Origin: Oscillospiraceae bacterium | Lineage (GTDB): Bacteria > Bacillota > Clostridia > UMGS1840 > HGM11507 | Direction of reading: 5' to 3' | DNA length: 64,000 nucleotides | Assembly: GCA_015068525.1 (NCBI GenBank) | Contig: SVKJ01000002.1 | Coordinates: forward strand, 62,001 to 126,000 | Shown: positions 1-8,273 of the stretch, piece after piece | How the letters are laid out: each line of letters begins with the position of its first letter | Position numbering within the stretch: the first letter of the stretch is position 1 | Notes under the pieces: model-generated | Database searches by the model: none | Seen by the model: only the letters and a program-made list of their open reading frames with translations | What the model was told of the DNA's origin: nothing | Position numbers and translations under genes: made by a program

Positions 1-164
1 TTTAAACCGTCACGTACATCGGGAAGCGCTCTTGCTACTATAACACTCATCGCATAGTCAATAAACGCTTCTTTCATTCTTTTTTCAATATCTATATCTA
101 CAATGGTTTGAGTATCGAAATATTCTTCAAAATGAGAATCTTCGTATTTTTTATTCTTAGCCAT
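1..164 (-). CDS. gyrA: DNA gyrase subunit A, N-terminal end (partial)
   Basis: The first 54 codons of GyrA are visible; the rest lies beyond base 1. The ATG is at 162-164. After a short charged start, the stretch around MKEAFIDYAMSVIVARALPD is the highly conserved GyrA beginning that precedes the breakage-reunion domain. GyrA pairs with GyrB to introduce negative supercoils using ATP. It follows gyrB by 98 nt on the same strand, the usual order next to a bacterial origin. That spacer contains a small hairpin (182-217) in its presumed leader. The active-site tyrosine is outside the window, so only identity, not integrity, can be judged. Confidence 0.95.
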   Translation of the reverse strand, partial: MAKNKKYEDSHFEEYFDTQTIVDIDIEKRMKEAFIDYAMSVIVARALPDVRDGL

Positions 165-181
165 TTTCAGTATCCTCTTTC

Positions 182-217
182 TTAAGGCACTCAGGAGTCT
201 GTGCTCATATACCTTAA
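182..217 (-). repeat. Recurrent ~30-nt hairpin, copy 1 (gyrA leader)
   Basis: On the minus strand an 8-bp outer stem (TTAAGGTA with TGCCTTAA) encloses an internal loop and a short GAG/CTC stem. The outer stem and the CTCCyGAGTGCC side match two other copies at 29440-29469 and 31010-31040. It lies between gyrB and gyrA in the presumed gyrA 5' leader. It may be a leader RNA element or a dispersed repeat; function is unknown. Confidence 0.55.
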
Positions 218-262
218 ATTTGTTAATTTAAACTTTTTTAAACGCAAAAATACGTTCCCCTC

Positions 263-2206
263 TTATACATCAAGATTTGTTACATATTGAGCATTTTCTT
301 CAATAAATTCACGCCTTGGTTCAACCTCGTCGCCCATAAGTATTGAGAAAATCTGGTCTGCTCTTTGTGCATCTTCCAAAGTTACTTTAAGTAAAATTCT
401 GTTTTTAGGGTCCATTGTAGTTTCCCAAAGTTCCTCAGGGTTCATTTCCCCAAGACCTTTGTAACGGGAGATATCTACTTTTGCATTTAAGTCCCCGTCT
501 TTTAATTCTTCACTTAATCTGTCCCTTTCCTCATCTGAAAATGCAACAAAAGATTTTTTACCTCTTGATAATTTATATAGAGGAGGTTTTGCAAGATATA
601 TATGACCTGTTTCAATTAAAGTTCTCATAAATCTGAAGAAGAATGTTAAAAGAAGTGTCTGGATATGAGCACCGTCGACATCGGCATCGGCCATAATTAT
701 TATTTTATCATATCTTAATTTTTCTATATTGAATTCTTCGCCTATTCCTGTTCCCAAAGCCTGAATAACAGGTTTTAATTTATCGTTTCCGTAAACTTTA
801 TCGGCTCTTGATTTTTCAACGTTTAACATTTTACCCCATAAAGGAAGAATTGCCTGATATTTACTGTCACGCCCGTTTTTAGCACTTCCGCCCGCAGAAT
901 CCCCTTCGACTATATATATTTCAGTCTTGGTAGGGTCTTTAACAATACAGTCGGTAAGTTTTCCCGGAAGTGAATTTGTGCCAAGAGGAGTTTTTCTTGT
1001 TGCTTCTCTTGCTTTTCTTGCCGCTTCTCTTGCACGGGATGCTGTCATTGCTTTTTCTATAATAATTTTTGCTATCTGCGGATTTTCGTTTAAAAAGTCG
1101 GTAAACTTTTCGGATATTAAAGATGCAACTATACCTCTTACTTCGCTGTTTCCAAGTTTGGTTTTAGTCTGACCTTCAAACTGCGCTTCGGTAACTTTAA
1201 CACTTATAACTGCAGTTAAACCTTCCCTCACGTCTTCCCCTGAAAGTTCATTATCATCCTTTTTCATTATGTTCATTTTCTTGGCATAGTCGTTTATAGA
1301 ACGGGTAAGTGCTGCTTTAAAGCCTGTTTCGTGAGTACCGCCTTCAGTTGTATTGATATTATTTGCAAAACTTACCAAAGATTCTGAGTAAGAATCGGTA
1401 TATTGCATAGCAACTTCCGCATAGGTATCGCCTTTTTGACATTCAACATATATAACACCGTCATGGATAGGAGTTTTGCCACGATTGTTATACTCAACAA
1501 AGGACATAATTCCCCCTTCATAATGAAGGACTTTTTTCTTTGGCTCTTCAAGTCTTAAATCGGAGAATGTTATATTTATTCCTTTATTTAAAAAGGCTTG
1601 TTCTCTTAATCTTTTTAATAAAACATCAAAATCATAATATGTTTCTTCAAAAATTTCAGGATCGGCAAGGAATGTAACCTCAGTACCTTTTTTATCAGTT
1701 TTTCCTATTATTTCGGCAGGTTTTACTGCTTTTCCCTGTTCAAATCTTAAATAGTGGATATTTTCCCCGTCATGAACCTTAACTTCAAGATAGGTTGAAA
1801 GAGCATTAACAACAGAGGCACCAACACCGTGAAGCCCCCCTGAAACTTTATATCCCGAACCTCCGAATTTACCGCCGGCATGAAGTTTTGTAAAAATAAC
1901 TTCTAATGTGGATATACCCATTTTAGGATGTATTCCTGTAGGAATACCTCTACCGTCATCAGTTACTGTAACAGTACCGTCTTTATTTAAATCAACAGTA
2001 ATATTTTTACAATATCCTGCCAACGCTTCGTCAATAGCATTGTCAACAATTTCATAAACCAAATGATGAAGACCTCTTATAGATGTCGAGCCTATGTACA
2101 TCCCCGGTCTTTTTCTTACTGCTTCTAAGCCTTCTAAAACCTGAATCTGAGACTCGTCATAAGTTTCTTCAACTTTGGTATTATATCCTTTGATTTCCTC
2201 TGACAT
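263..2206 (-). CDS. gyrB: DNA gyrase subunit B
   Basis: ATPase subunit of DNA gyrase, 647 residues, normal for a Firmicute GyrB without the gamma-proteobacterial insert. The GHKL ATPase domain is at the N terminus: the LEAVRKRPGMYIGST start, EIVDNAIDEA as N-box, DDGRGIP, and GGLHGVGASVVNAL. The transducer domain follows. The TOPRIM part has EGDSAGGSAKNGRD and the metal-binding DADVDGAHI near residues 430-510. The C terminus with RYKGLGEMNPEELWETTM is intact. It starts 4 nt after remB ends, so it is almost certainly co-transcribed with dnaN-recF-remB. Nothing unusual is seen in the key motifs. Confidence 0.98.
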   Translation of the reverse strand: MSEEIKGYNTKVEETYDESQIQVLEGLEAVRKRPGMYIGSTSIRGLHHLVYEIVDNAIDEALAGYCKNITVDLNKDGTVTVTDDGRGIPTGIHPKMGISTLEVIFTKLHAGGKFGGSGYKVSGGLHGVGASVVNALSTYLEVKVHDGENIHYLRFEQGKAVKPAEIIGKTDKKGTEVTFLADPEIFEETYYDFDVLLKRLREQAFLNKGINITFSDLRLEEPKKKVLHYEGGIMSFVEYNNRGKTPIHDGVIYVECQKGDTYAEVAMQYTDSYSESLVSFANNINTTEGGTHETGFKAALTRSINDYAKKMNIMKKDDNELSGEDVREGLTAVISVKVTEAQFEGQTKTKLGNSEVRGIVASLISEKFTDFLNENPQIAKIIIEKAMTASRAREAARKAREATRKTPLGTNSLPGKLTDCIVKDPTKTEIYIVEGDSAGGSAKNGRDSKYQAILPLWGKMLNVEKSRADKVYGNDKLKPVIQALGTGIGEEFNIEKLRYDKIIIMADADVDGAHIQTLLLTFFFRFMRTLIETGHIYLAKPPLYKLSRGKKSFVAFSDEERDRLSEELKDGDLNAKVDISRYKGLGEMNPEELWETTMDPKNRILLKVTLEDAQRADQIFSILMGDEVEPRREFIEENAQYVTNLDV

Positions 2207-2210
2207 TTAA

Positions 2211-2468
2211 TTAACCTATCCTTTCTTCAGACCTTTTTTTAAGTGTAGAACTCGATAAGGAAGATACATAAATAAAGTTTTCCTCTTTTTCTTTTACCAA
2301 AACAAATGATTTTGGTAAATCTTCATTTACATATATTACCTTATTTTTTTTACTCATATCGACTAAAAATTCTCTCGTTATTTTTGATGTAGAAGTATTT
2401 TCAATATCGAATATGGCAACTATATTTTTAGAATTAACCGTATAATCTTTTCCCAAATGTATAAACAC
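2211..2468 (-). CDS. remB: RemB/YaaB-like DUF370 protein
   Basis: Small protein of the extracellular matrix regulator RemB (YaaB, DUF370) family, found between recF and gyrB in many Firmicutes. The start (V)FIHLGKDYTVNSKNIVAIFD matches the family opening, which favours the GTG at 2466-2468. That GTG has AAAGG 9 nt upstream and follows the recF stop directly. A longer TTG-initiated form from 2489 would overlap recF and lacks a good ribosome site. In Bacillus the related RemA binds DNA to activate matrix genes; RemB's role is poorly known. The length (85 residues) fits. Conserved position gives more certainty than the sequence. Confidence 0.85.
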   Translation of the reverse strand: MFIHLGKDYTVNSKNIVAIFDIENTSTSKITREFLVDMSKKNKVIYVNEDLPKSFVLVKEKEENFIYVSSLSSSTLKKRSEERIG

Positions 2469-2469
2469 T

Positions 2470-3579
2470 TTAATTAACCTTTCCTTCAACTAGCCTTCCT
2501 TCGGCTACTAAATAAGACTTGTAAGGATATTTTATTTTCTTATATAAATCCTTATCGGTGCAGGTAATAATAGTCTGATTATCTCTTATAAAATTAAGAA
2601 GTTTATTCTGCCTTTTTATATCAAGTTCTGATAAAATATCATCTAAAAGAAGTATAGGAGTTTCACCTAAAACTTCTTTCATAAATTCAAATTCTGCGAG
2701 TTTTAAAGATAAAATTATCGACCTTTGCTGCCCTTGAGAACAGTAAACTTTTGAATCTTTCCCATTTAAGTAAAATTCTAAATCATCTCTTTGAGGACCA
2801 ATTAAAGTAATTCCTCTTAAAATTTCTTCTTCTCTTAACTTTTTAAATTCTTCTAAATATTTTTTCTCTATTTCTTTTATGTTTACATTAAATTTACTGC
2901 TAAACCCGGGTTTATATTTTATTTCTATATTCTCTTTTTTATCGGAAATATAAAAAAGTGCTTTTGTTGCAAGTTCATTTATTCTTTCAATAAAACGAAG
3001 CCTGTAAACAGTAATTTTAGATGCTAAGTACGATAATTTTTCATCATAAACGTCAAGTAAAGAAGTATTTACTTCTTTTTGCTTTAATAAATTATTTTTA
3101 AGATTAAGTACCTTTTTGTAATCTTTTAATAATTTAAAATATTCGGGTTTTATCTGGGATATATCAGTATCCATAAACCTTCTTCTTTCTTCCGGAGAAC
3201 CTTTTATAAGGTTTAAATCCTCAGGAGAAAAAATAACGGTACCGAATATTCCGAATAATGCTTTTTTTGAAGGATTAAATATTCCGTTTATCTCTAATTT
3301 TTTATTTTTATCTTTATATAAATAAAAATTTGCAGACTGCTCCCTTTTTTGAGATATAAATTCTATTTTGATTTCACTTTCTTCTTTTTCAAACTTTATA
3401 AGTTCCTTATCTTTTACTCCGCGATGGGATTTTGAAGAAGAAAATATATATACACTTTCTAAAATATTGGTTTTACCCTGTGCATTTTCTCCGTAAAATA
3501 TATTTATACCTTCATAAAAATCAATATTTAATTTATCATAATTTCTGAAATTTTTTAATTTTAAATTTTTTAGTATCAT
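2470..3579 (-). CDS. recF: DNA recombination and repair protein RecF
   Basis: SMC-like ATPase that helps load RecA at gapped DNA. It is 369 residues. Walker A is GENAQGKTNILESVYIF near residue 30. The ABC signature region is in CSQGQQRSIILSLKLAEFEF, and Walker B is PILLLDDILSELD, followed by the D-loop. The ATG overlaps the dnaN stop (TAATG), implying translational coupling; no separate strong ribosome site is visible. The small S4-domain gene (yaaA) that often sits between dnaN and recF in Bacillus is absent. All motifs needed for ATP binding are intact. Confidence 0.97.
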   Translation of the reverse strand: MILKNLKLKNFRNYDKLNIDFYEGINIFYGENAQGKTNILESVYIFSSSKSHRGVKDKELIKFEKEESEIKIEFISQKREQSANFYLYKDKNKKLEINGIFNPSKKALFGIFGTVIFSPEDLNLIKGSPEERRRFMDTDISQIKPEYFKLLKDYKKVLNLKNNLLKQKEVNTSLLDVYDEKLSYLASKITVYRLRFIERINELATKALFYISDKKENIEIKYKPGFSSKFNVNIKEIEKKYLEEFKKLREEEILRGITLIGPQRDDLEFYLNGKDSKVYCSQGQQRSIILSLKLAEFEFMKEVLGETPILLLDDILSELDIKRQNKLLNFIRDNQTIITCTDKDLYKKIKYPYKSYLVAEGRLVEGKVN

Positions 3580-4688
3580 TATTCATTTCTAAGTCTTAAA
3601 GGTAAGATTAAATAAATAAACTCGTCAGTGTCAACACCTTTTATAACAAGAGGGTTAAGTGATGATGTAAATTCCATTTTAATTTTCTTTGAATCACATG
3701 CTCTTAATGCATCAAGTAAGTACTTATGATTAAATCCTATTGTTAAATCCCCGCCTTTTGTTTCACATGAAACAGTATCTTCCGCTTTACCGTTTTTAGT
3801 AATTGAAGACATATAAATCTGATTTTCAGATATATCAAATTTTAAAGGACTCTTAACATCAGGAGTTATAATTAATGAACTTCTTATAATTGAATCTATT
3901 ACATCTTTTGTATCAGCAGTAACTGTTATATCGCTTGATGTAGGAATAATATGTTCATAGTTAAAGAAGTCACCGTCAATTAAATTAGAATACATTATAA
4001 CATTTCCTAATTTTATATTAACTCTGTTTTTAGTAAAGCAAAGTTCAATATTTCCTTCTTCATCATCTATAATTTTAGATAAGTCATTTAAAGTTTTACC
4101 CGGAATTATATATGATTCGGAAATTAAAGTACTTTCTATATTAACTTTTCTGAAAGACAGTCTGTAACCGTCTAAAGATACAACTTTTAAAATATTATCT
4201 TTAATATCAAATAATGCACCTGTTAAAGTTATTTTTTTATCATCTGTTCCTATTGAGAAAATAACCTGTCTTATAATATTTTTCATCTTCACTTTATCAA
4301 CAGAAATTTTAATATCTGAATCTTTATATTCTACAGATGGAAAATCCTGAGGATTAAGTCCGTAAATTTCATATTTCGAAAATCCTAATTCAATATTTGT
4401 TTTAAAACTGTCATCAGTAGAAATTGATACTTCTCCATCTGGTAATTTAGATACTATATCATAAAAAATCTTAGCATTTAAAACAACAGATCCTTCATCT
4501 GAAACTTCTCCCAAAATATTTGCTTCAATAGCAATTTTTAAATCATTACCAAGAAGTTTAATATTTCCGTCACTTGTTGCTTTAATATATACACCTTCTA
4601 AAATAGGAGCAGCTGACTTACTTGATACTGCTTTTAAAACCGTACTTAAATTTTCTAAAAGAGTAATCTTATTACAAGTAAATTTCAT
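3579..4688 (-). CDS. dnaN: DNA polymerase III beta sliding clamp
   Basis: Ring-shaped processivity factor of the replicative polymerase. It is 369 residues, with the three repeated clamp domains expected. The start MKFTCNKITLLENLSTVLKA and the C-terminal ILPLRLRNE (family consensus ending MPMR[LI]) are diagnostic. The ATG at 4686-4688 has AAGGA 9 nt upstream; an in-frame ATG at 4706 is less well placed. The coding region contains a parS-like 16-mer at 3759-3774 with one base changed from the perfect palindrome. It is the first gene of the dnaN-recF-remB-gyrB-gyrA run. Confidence 0.97.
   Translation of the reverse strand: MKFTCNKITLLENLSTVLKAVSSKSAAPILEGVYIKATSDGNIKLLGNDLKIAIEANILGEVSDEGSVVLNAKIFYDIVSKLPDGEVSISTDDSFKTNIELGFSKYEIYGLNPQDFPSVEYKDSDIKISVDKVKMKNIIRQVIFSIGTDDKKITLTGALFDIKDNILKVVSLDGYRLSFRKVNIESTLISESYIIPGKTLNDLSKIIDDEEGNIELCFTKNRVNIKLGNVIMYSNLIDGDFFNYEHIIPTSSDITVTADTKDVIDSIIRSSLIITPDVKSPLKFDISENQIYMSSITKNGKAEDTVSCETKGGDLTIGFNHKYLLDALRACDSKKIKMEFTSSLNPLVIKGVDTDEFIYLILPLRLRNE
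3759..3774. other. parS-like site inside dnaN
   Basis: TGTTTCACATGAAACA differs from the perfect parS palindrome at 10111-10126 by a single base in the central CACGTG. ParB sites clustered around the origin, some imperfect and some inside genes, are established in Firmicutes. This may be a weaker second loading site for the ParB encoded at 8274-9122, or coincidence within codons. Confidence 0.45.
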
Positions 4689-5017
4689 TTTTATCAATCC
4701 TTCCATATATAAAATAAATAATATACTTTAAATAATATAAAATAAATAATTAAATAATACTATAACTATTATTAGTAGTATAATGTGTTTATTTGTTTAA
4801 AAGTAAGTATAACCCTTTATTTATAGTAATTTTTAATGTTTAAAAAGTTTTTTAAAACTTTATTTTTTATTTTTTTATATGTTCAAAATAATATTTTTAA
4901 ACATATAAGTTTTAGTTTTAAACTGTTCAAATGTTTAAAATTATGTATATAATTATTATAGCATAAATAACATTAAAAATAAAGTAAATTTTGTAATTTT
5001 AAGGCAAATTTTTTAGT
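4689..5017. other. oriC: dnaA-dnaN spacer: DnaA-box cluster and AT-rich region (oriC part)
   Basis: This 329-bp spacer is extremely AT-rich. It contains the nonamer TTTTNAACA or its complement at 4795-4803, 4838-4846, 4880-4888, 4895-4903 and 4932-4940, with near matches at 4916-4924 and 4924-4932. No TTATCCACA box is seen. The stretch 4941-5017 is almost pure A/T and could be the unwinding element. In Bacillus the dnaA-dnaN spacer holds the DNA unwinding element, so position supports an origin. Box identity is inferred from density, not from a match to the textbook consensus. Confidence 0.7.
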
Positions 5018-6370
5018 TTAAATGAGGTTTTTTAAGTTAGTAATGATTTCTTCTATTTCAACCTTAAATTTTTCGTCAGAATTCATTTTTTCCTCTATTT
5101 TATTAATAGAATTTAAAACTGTTGAATGATTTTTTCCTCCGAATTTACTTCCTATTTTCGAAAGTGATATATCAAGAACATTTTTTATAACATACATTGC
5201 AACCTGACGTATCAAAATTACCTCTGCTTTTCTTGAATTTGCTTTTATAATTTTAGGATCTACATCATAAAATTTACATACTTCATAAATTATAGTATCA
5301 ATGTTTAAAACTTTATTAGGTTTTTCTTCTTCTATATCTGATATTATTTTATTTAAAAGATCTTTGTTGATTTCTTCATTAGATAGAGTTGAATAAGCAA
5401 TAATTTTATTTAATACTCCTTCAATTTCCCTGATATTATCTTTTACTTTCTTTGCAATAAGTTCTATGTACTCATCTTCAATATTTAAATTTTCATTTTG
5501 TACCTTTTTCTTTAAAATTGCAATTCTTGTTTCATAGTCAGGTTTTTTAATATCCCAGGTAAGACCTCCTTCAAATCTTGAACGAAGCCTGTCATCAAGT
5601 TTTGAAATATCTTTAGGTGGGCGGTCAGATGTAATTATAATCTGCTTTTCATACTGGGTTAAATGATTAAATGTATGGAAAAATTCTTCCTGACATCTTT
5701 CTTTTCCCCCTATAAACTGAATATCATCTATCATAAGAACATCCAAAGTTCTGTATTTATCCCTGAATTCATTTATAGTATTATCTCTTATACTGTCAAC
5801 CATATCGTTAACAAACTGTTCAGAGGATATATATAAAATTTTTGAGTTTTTATCTCTTTTTATTATATCATTACCTACTGCCTGCATAAGATGGGTTTTT
5901 CCAAGACCTACATCTCCATATAAGAATAAAGGATTATATGCTTTTCCCGGATCTTTTGCAACCGACTGAGCAGCAGCACAGGCAAATCTGTTATTTTCAC
6001 CTATAACAAAATTTTCAAAAGTGAATTTTTTAAGAAGATTTGATTTTTTGTAAAAAGAATCATCTATCTGTACTGATTCTTCATCTTCTTTTTCTTCCTC
6101 ATATTCAATTAAATTATCACTTATTTCAACTATTACTTCTTCAATTTCAGGATTAAGTATGATTGCTGCTGATTTTATTAAAGTAAGATACCTTTTTTCT
6201 ATCATTTCCTTATTAACATCCATAGGAACTGATAAAATAAGTTTATTGTTAATAATTTTATATGGTTTGATTGTTCTTACCCATGTGTTAAAACCAAGAG
6301 GAGATATCTGCCTTCCTTCCTCTTCTATCATATCTAAAAGATTATCCCAAAAGTCTATTATATTATTCAT
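5018..6370 (-). CDS. dnaA: Chromosomal replication initiator DnaA
   Basis: AAA+ initiator that binds and melts the origin. The ATG at 6368-6370 begins MNNIIDFWDNLLDMIEEE, which aligns with family domain I and gives 450 residues; its GGAAGG is a distant 13 nt upstream. A GTG at 6404-6406 has AAAGG 7 nt away and would add 12 residues, so the start is uncertain. Domain III shows Walker A GDVGLGKTHLMQAVGN, Walker B VLMIDDIQFIGGKE and the sensor ITSDRPPKDISKLDDRLRSRFEGG. Domain IV reads GGKNHSTV where nearly all DnaA proteins have GGRDHTTV or GGRDHSTV. That is notable because this helix reads the DnaA box and the local boxes are also non-standard. Confidence 0.97.
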   Translation of the reverse strand: MNNIIDFWDNLLDMIEEEGRQISPLGFNTWVRTIKPYKIINNKLILSVPMDVNKEMIEKRYLTLIKSAAIILNPEIEEVIVEISDNLIEYEEEKEDEESVQIDDSFYKKSNLLKKFTFENFVIGENNRFACAAAQSVAKDPGKAYNPLFLYGDVGLGKTHLMQAVGNDIIKRDKNSKILYISSEQFVNDMVDSIRDNTINEFRDKYRTLDVLMIDDIQFIGGKERCQEEFFHTFNHLTQYEKQIIITSDRPPKDISKLDDRLRSRFEGGLTWDIKKPDYETRIAILKKKVQNENLNIEDEYIELIAKKVKDNIREIEGVLNKIIAYSTLSNEEINKDLLNKIISDIEEEKPNKVLNIDTIIYEVCKFYDVDPKIIKANSRKAEVILIRQVAMYVIKNVLDISLSKIGSKFGGKNHSTVLNSINKIEEKMNSDEKFKVEIEEIITNLKNLI

Positions 6371-6853
6371 TTTATATATTTTTCCTTCCGTGATATTTTT
6401 AAACACTAAAAAACCTTTATTTTATAGGGTTTTTACTACTTTTCAACAGAAATTGTTTAAAACTTTAAAAAAATATGTTTAAAACTTAAATCTTTTAACA
6501 GTAGTAACTATTCAATTTATCAGTAATCATTATTAATTAAATTACATTTTTTTACAAAATAATTTATTATTTTGGGTATTATGTAAATCAGTTTTTAAAA
6601 TAATTTAAACAGTTGATTTTAGTGTATTTTTATGAGTTTTCAACAAAAATTGTTCAAAACTCATAAAAAATCAGTTGAAAAGTCAAAGCCTTATATATCA
6701 AGGTTTTATAACAATTTTAAAGTTTACATAATATTATTTTAAACGAAACTTTTAATAGTTTTAAAAAGGTTAATATAAAGCCATTTATACATAGTTTAGT
6801 ATTATTAAATATTATTTAAGTTTATCTATTATGATAAATTTCCTATTCCTTTT
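6371..6853. other. oriC: Spacer upstream of dnaA: paired DnaA-box modules (oriC part)
   Basis: This AT-rich gene-free region has TTTTNAACA boxes (either strand) at 6397-6405, 6440-6448, 6454-6462, 6476-6484, 6637-6645 and 6651-6659. Near matches are at 6604-6611, 6673-6681 and 6737-6745. Two pairs share the same geometry: TTTTCAACA then an inverted TGTTNAAAA starting 14 bp later (6440/6454 and 6637/6651), giving an AGTTTTCAACA...TGTTCAAAACT type inverted repeat in the second. The rnpA-rpmH block common upstream of dnaA is missing; serS lies there instead. No RNA gene is evident. The dnaA promoter should lie here, but its position is not clear. Confidence 0.65.
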
Positions 6854-8131
6854 TTAAAGAGTTATTTTTGTTATTCCGCCCATATAAGGAACCAAAACAT
6901 CAGGAATTGTAACAGAACCATCTTCATTCTGATAGTTTTCCAAAATTGCGGCAACAGTTCTTCCTACTGCAACCCCTGAGCCGTTTAAGGTATGGCAATA
7001 TCTTGCTTTTTTATTAAGTTCATCTTTAAATTTAATGTTTGCTCTTCTTGCCTGGAAATCTTCAAAGTTTGAACATGAAGAAATTTCAACATACTTATTG
7101 TATGAAGGCATATATACTTCTATATCGTATTTTTTAGCAGCTGTAAATCCTAAATCGCCTGTAACAATATCAACAACTCTGTAAGGCAATTTTAAAAGTT
7201 GAAGAACATATTCAGCGTCTTTAGTTAATTTTTCAAGTTCATAATAAGAATCTTCAGGTTTTGTAAATTTAACAAGTTCAACTTTATTAAACTGATGTTG
7301 TCTTATAAGTCCTCTTGTATCTCTTCCTGCACTTCCTGCTTCTGATCTGAAACATGCTGAATATGCTGCATGTTTAATAGGAAGCATATTTCCATCTAAA
7401 ATTTCATCTCTGTATAAATTTGTAACAGGAACTTCAGCTGTAGGAATTAAGAAATAATCATCATTTGAAATTTTAAATACATCTTCTTCAAATTTAGGTA
7501 ACTGACCTGTTCCTGTAAGTGATGCACGGTTTACCATATAAGGAGGGAATATTTCAGTATATCCGTTATCAGAATGAGTGTCTAAATAAAAGTTTATAAC
7601 TGCTCTTTCTAAACGGGATCCTAATCCTTTATAAAATGTAAATCTTGAACCTGTAACTTTTGCTGCTCTTTCAGGATCTAATATATTTAAATCTTTACCG
7701 ATATCCCAGTGTGCTTTAGGTTCAAAATTAAATTCTCTTATCTCTCCCCATTTTCTAACTTCCTTGTTATCTTCTTCATTTAAAGATACAGGCGCAGTTT
7801 CATTAGGAATGTTTGGAATTCTAAGTAAATTAAATTTTAATTCTTCATCTATTTCATTAAGGGAAGAATCCATTTCTTTAATTTTTTCAGAAAGTTCTTT
7901 CATTTCATTTAAAATAGAAGAAACATCTTTTCCTTCTTTTTTAAGTTTAGGAATTTCTTTTGAAACAACATTTTGTTTATTTTTAAGTCCTTCAACTAAA
8001 AAAGTAATATCTCTTCTTTTTAAATCAAGTTCATAAATCTTATTTACTTCATTTGTAACATCATTACCTTTTTTTGCTACTAACTTTATAACTTTATCTT
8101 TATCTTCTCTTATAAGTCTTAAATCTAACAT
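6854..8131 (-). CDS. serS: Seryl-tRNA synthetase
   Basis: Class II synthetase that charges tRNA-Ser. It is 425 residues from the ATG at 8129-8131, which has a clear GGAGG 7-8 nt upstream and the typical opening MLDLRLIREDKDKV. The N-terminal tRNA-binding coiled coil spans roughly residues 25-105. The class II core has motif 2 FRSEAGSAGRDTRGLIRQHQF and motif 3 LNGSGVAVGRTVAAILENYQ. The leader is only about 140 nt and shows no T-box, which often controls this gene in Firmicutes. Its position between dnaA and parB on the same strand is unusual compared with the common rnpA/rpmH arrangement. Confidence 0.97.
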   Translation of the reverse strand: MLDLRLIREDKDKVIKLVAKKGNDVTNEVNKIYELDLKRRDITFLVEGLKNKQNVVSKEIPKLKKEGKDVSSILNEMKELSEKIKEMDSSLNEIDEELKFNLLRIPNIPNETAPVSLNEEDNKEVRKWGEIREFNFEPKAHWDIGKDLNILDPERAAKVTGSRFTFYKGLGSRLERAVINFYLDTHSDNGYTEIFPPYMVNRASLTGTGQLPKFEEDVFKISNDDYFLIPTAEVPVTNLYRDEILDGNMLPIKHAAYSACFRSEAGSAGRDTRGLIRQHQFNKVELVKFTKPEDSYYELEKLTKDAEYVLQLLKLPYRVVDIVTGDLGFTAAKKYDIEVYMPSYNKYVEISSCSNFEDFQARRANIKFKDELNKKARYCHTLNGSGVAVGRTVAAILENYQNEDGSVTIPDVLVPYMGGITKITL

Positions 8132-8273
8132 AAAATTTCCTCCAAAAAAATCATATATCTCTAAAACGCCCAAAATTTAGTTTTATTAAGTTTTTAATGT
8201 TTTTAATATCTTTTATCAAAATTTTAAAATAAATTAAGCAGAATTTAATTTTAAAGGTAAAATTTTTTTCCAA

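Noticed and set aside
5018..6370. dnaA start at GTG 6406
   Set aside because: Not excluded, but the family start aligns with the ATG at 6370 and the GTG overlaps a presumed DnaA box; kept as an alternative.
8132..8273. Possible T-box leader before serS
   Set aside because: The leader is only about 140 nt and lacks the T-box core and stem I features.
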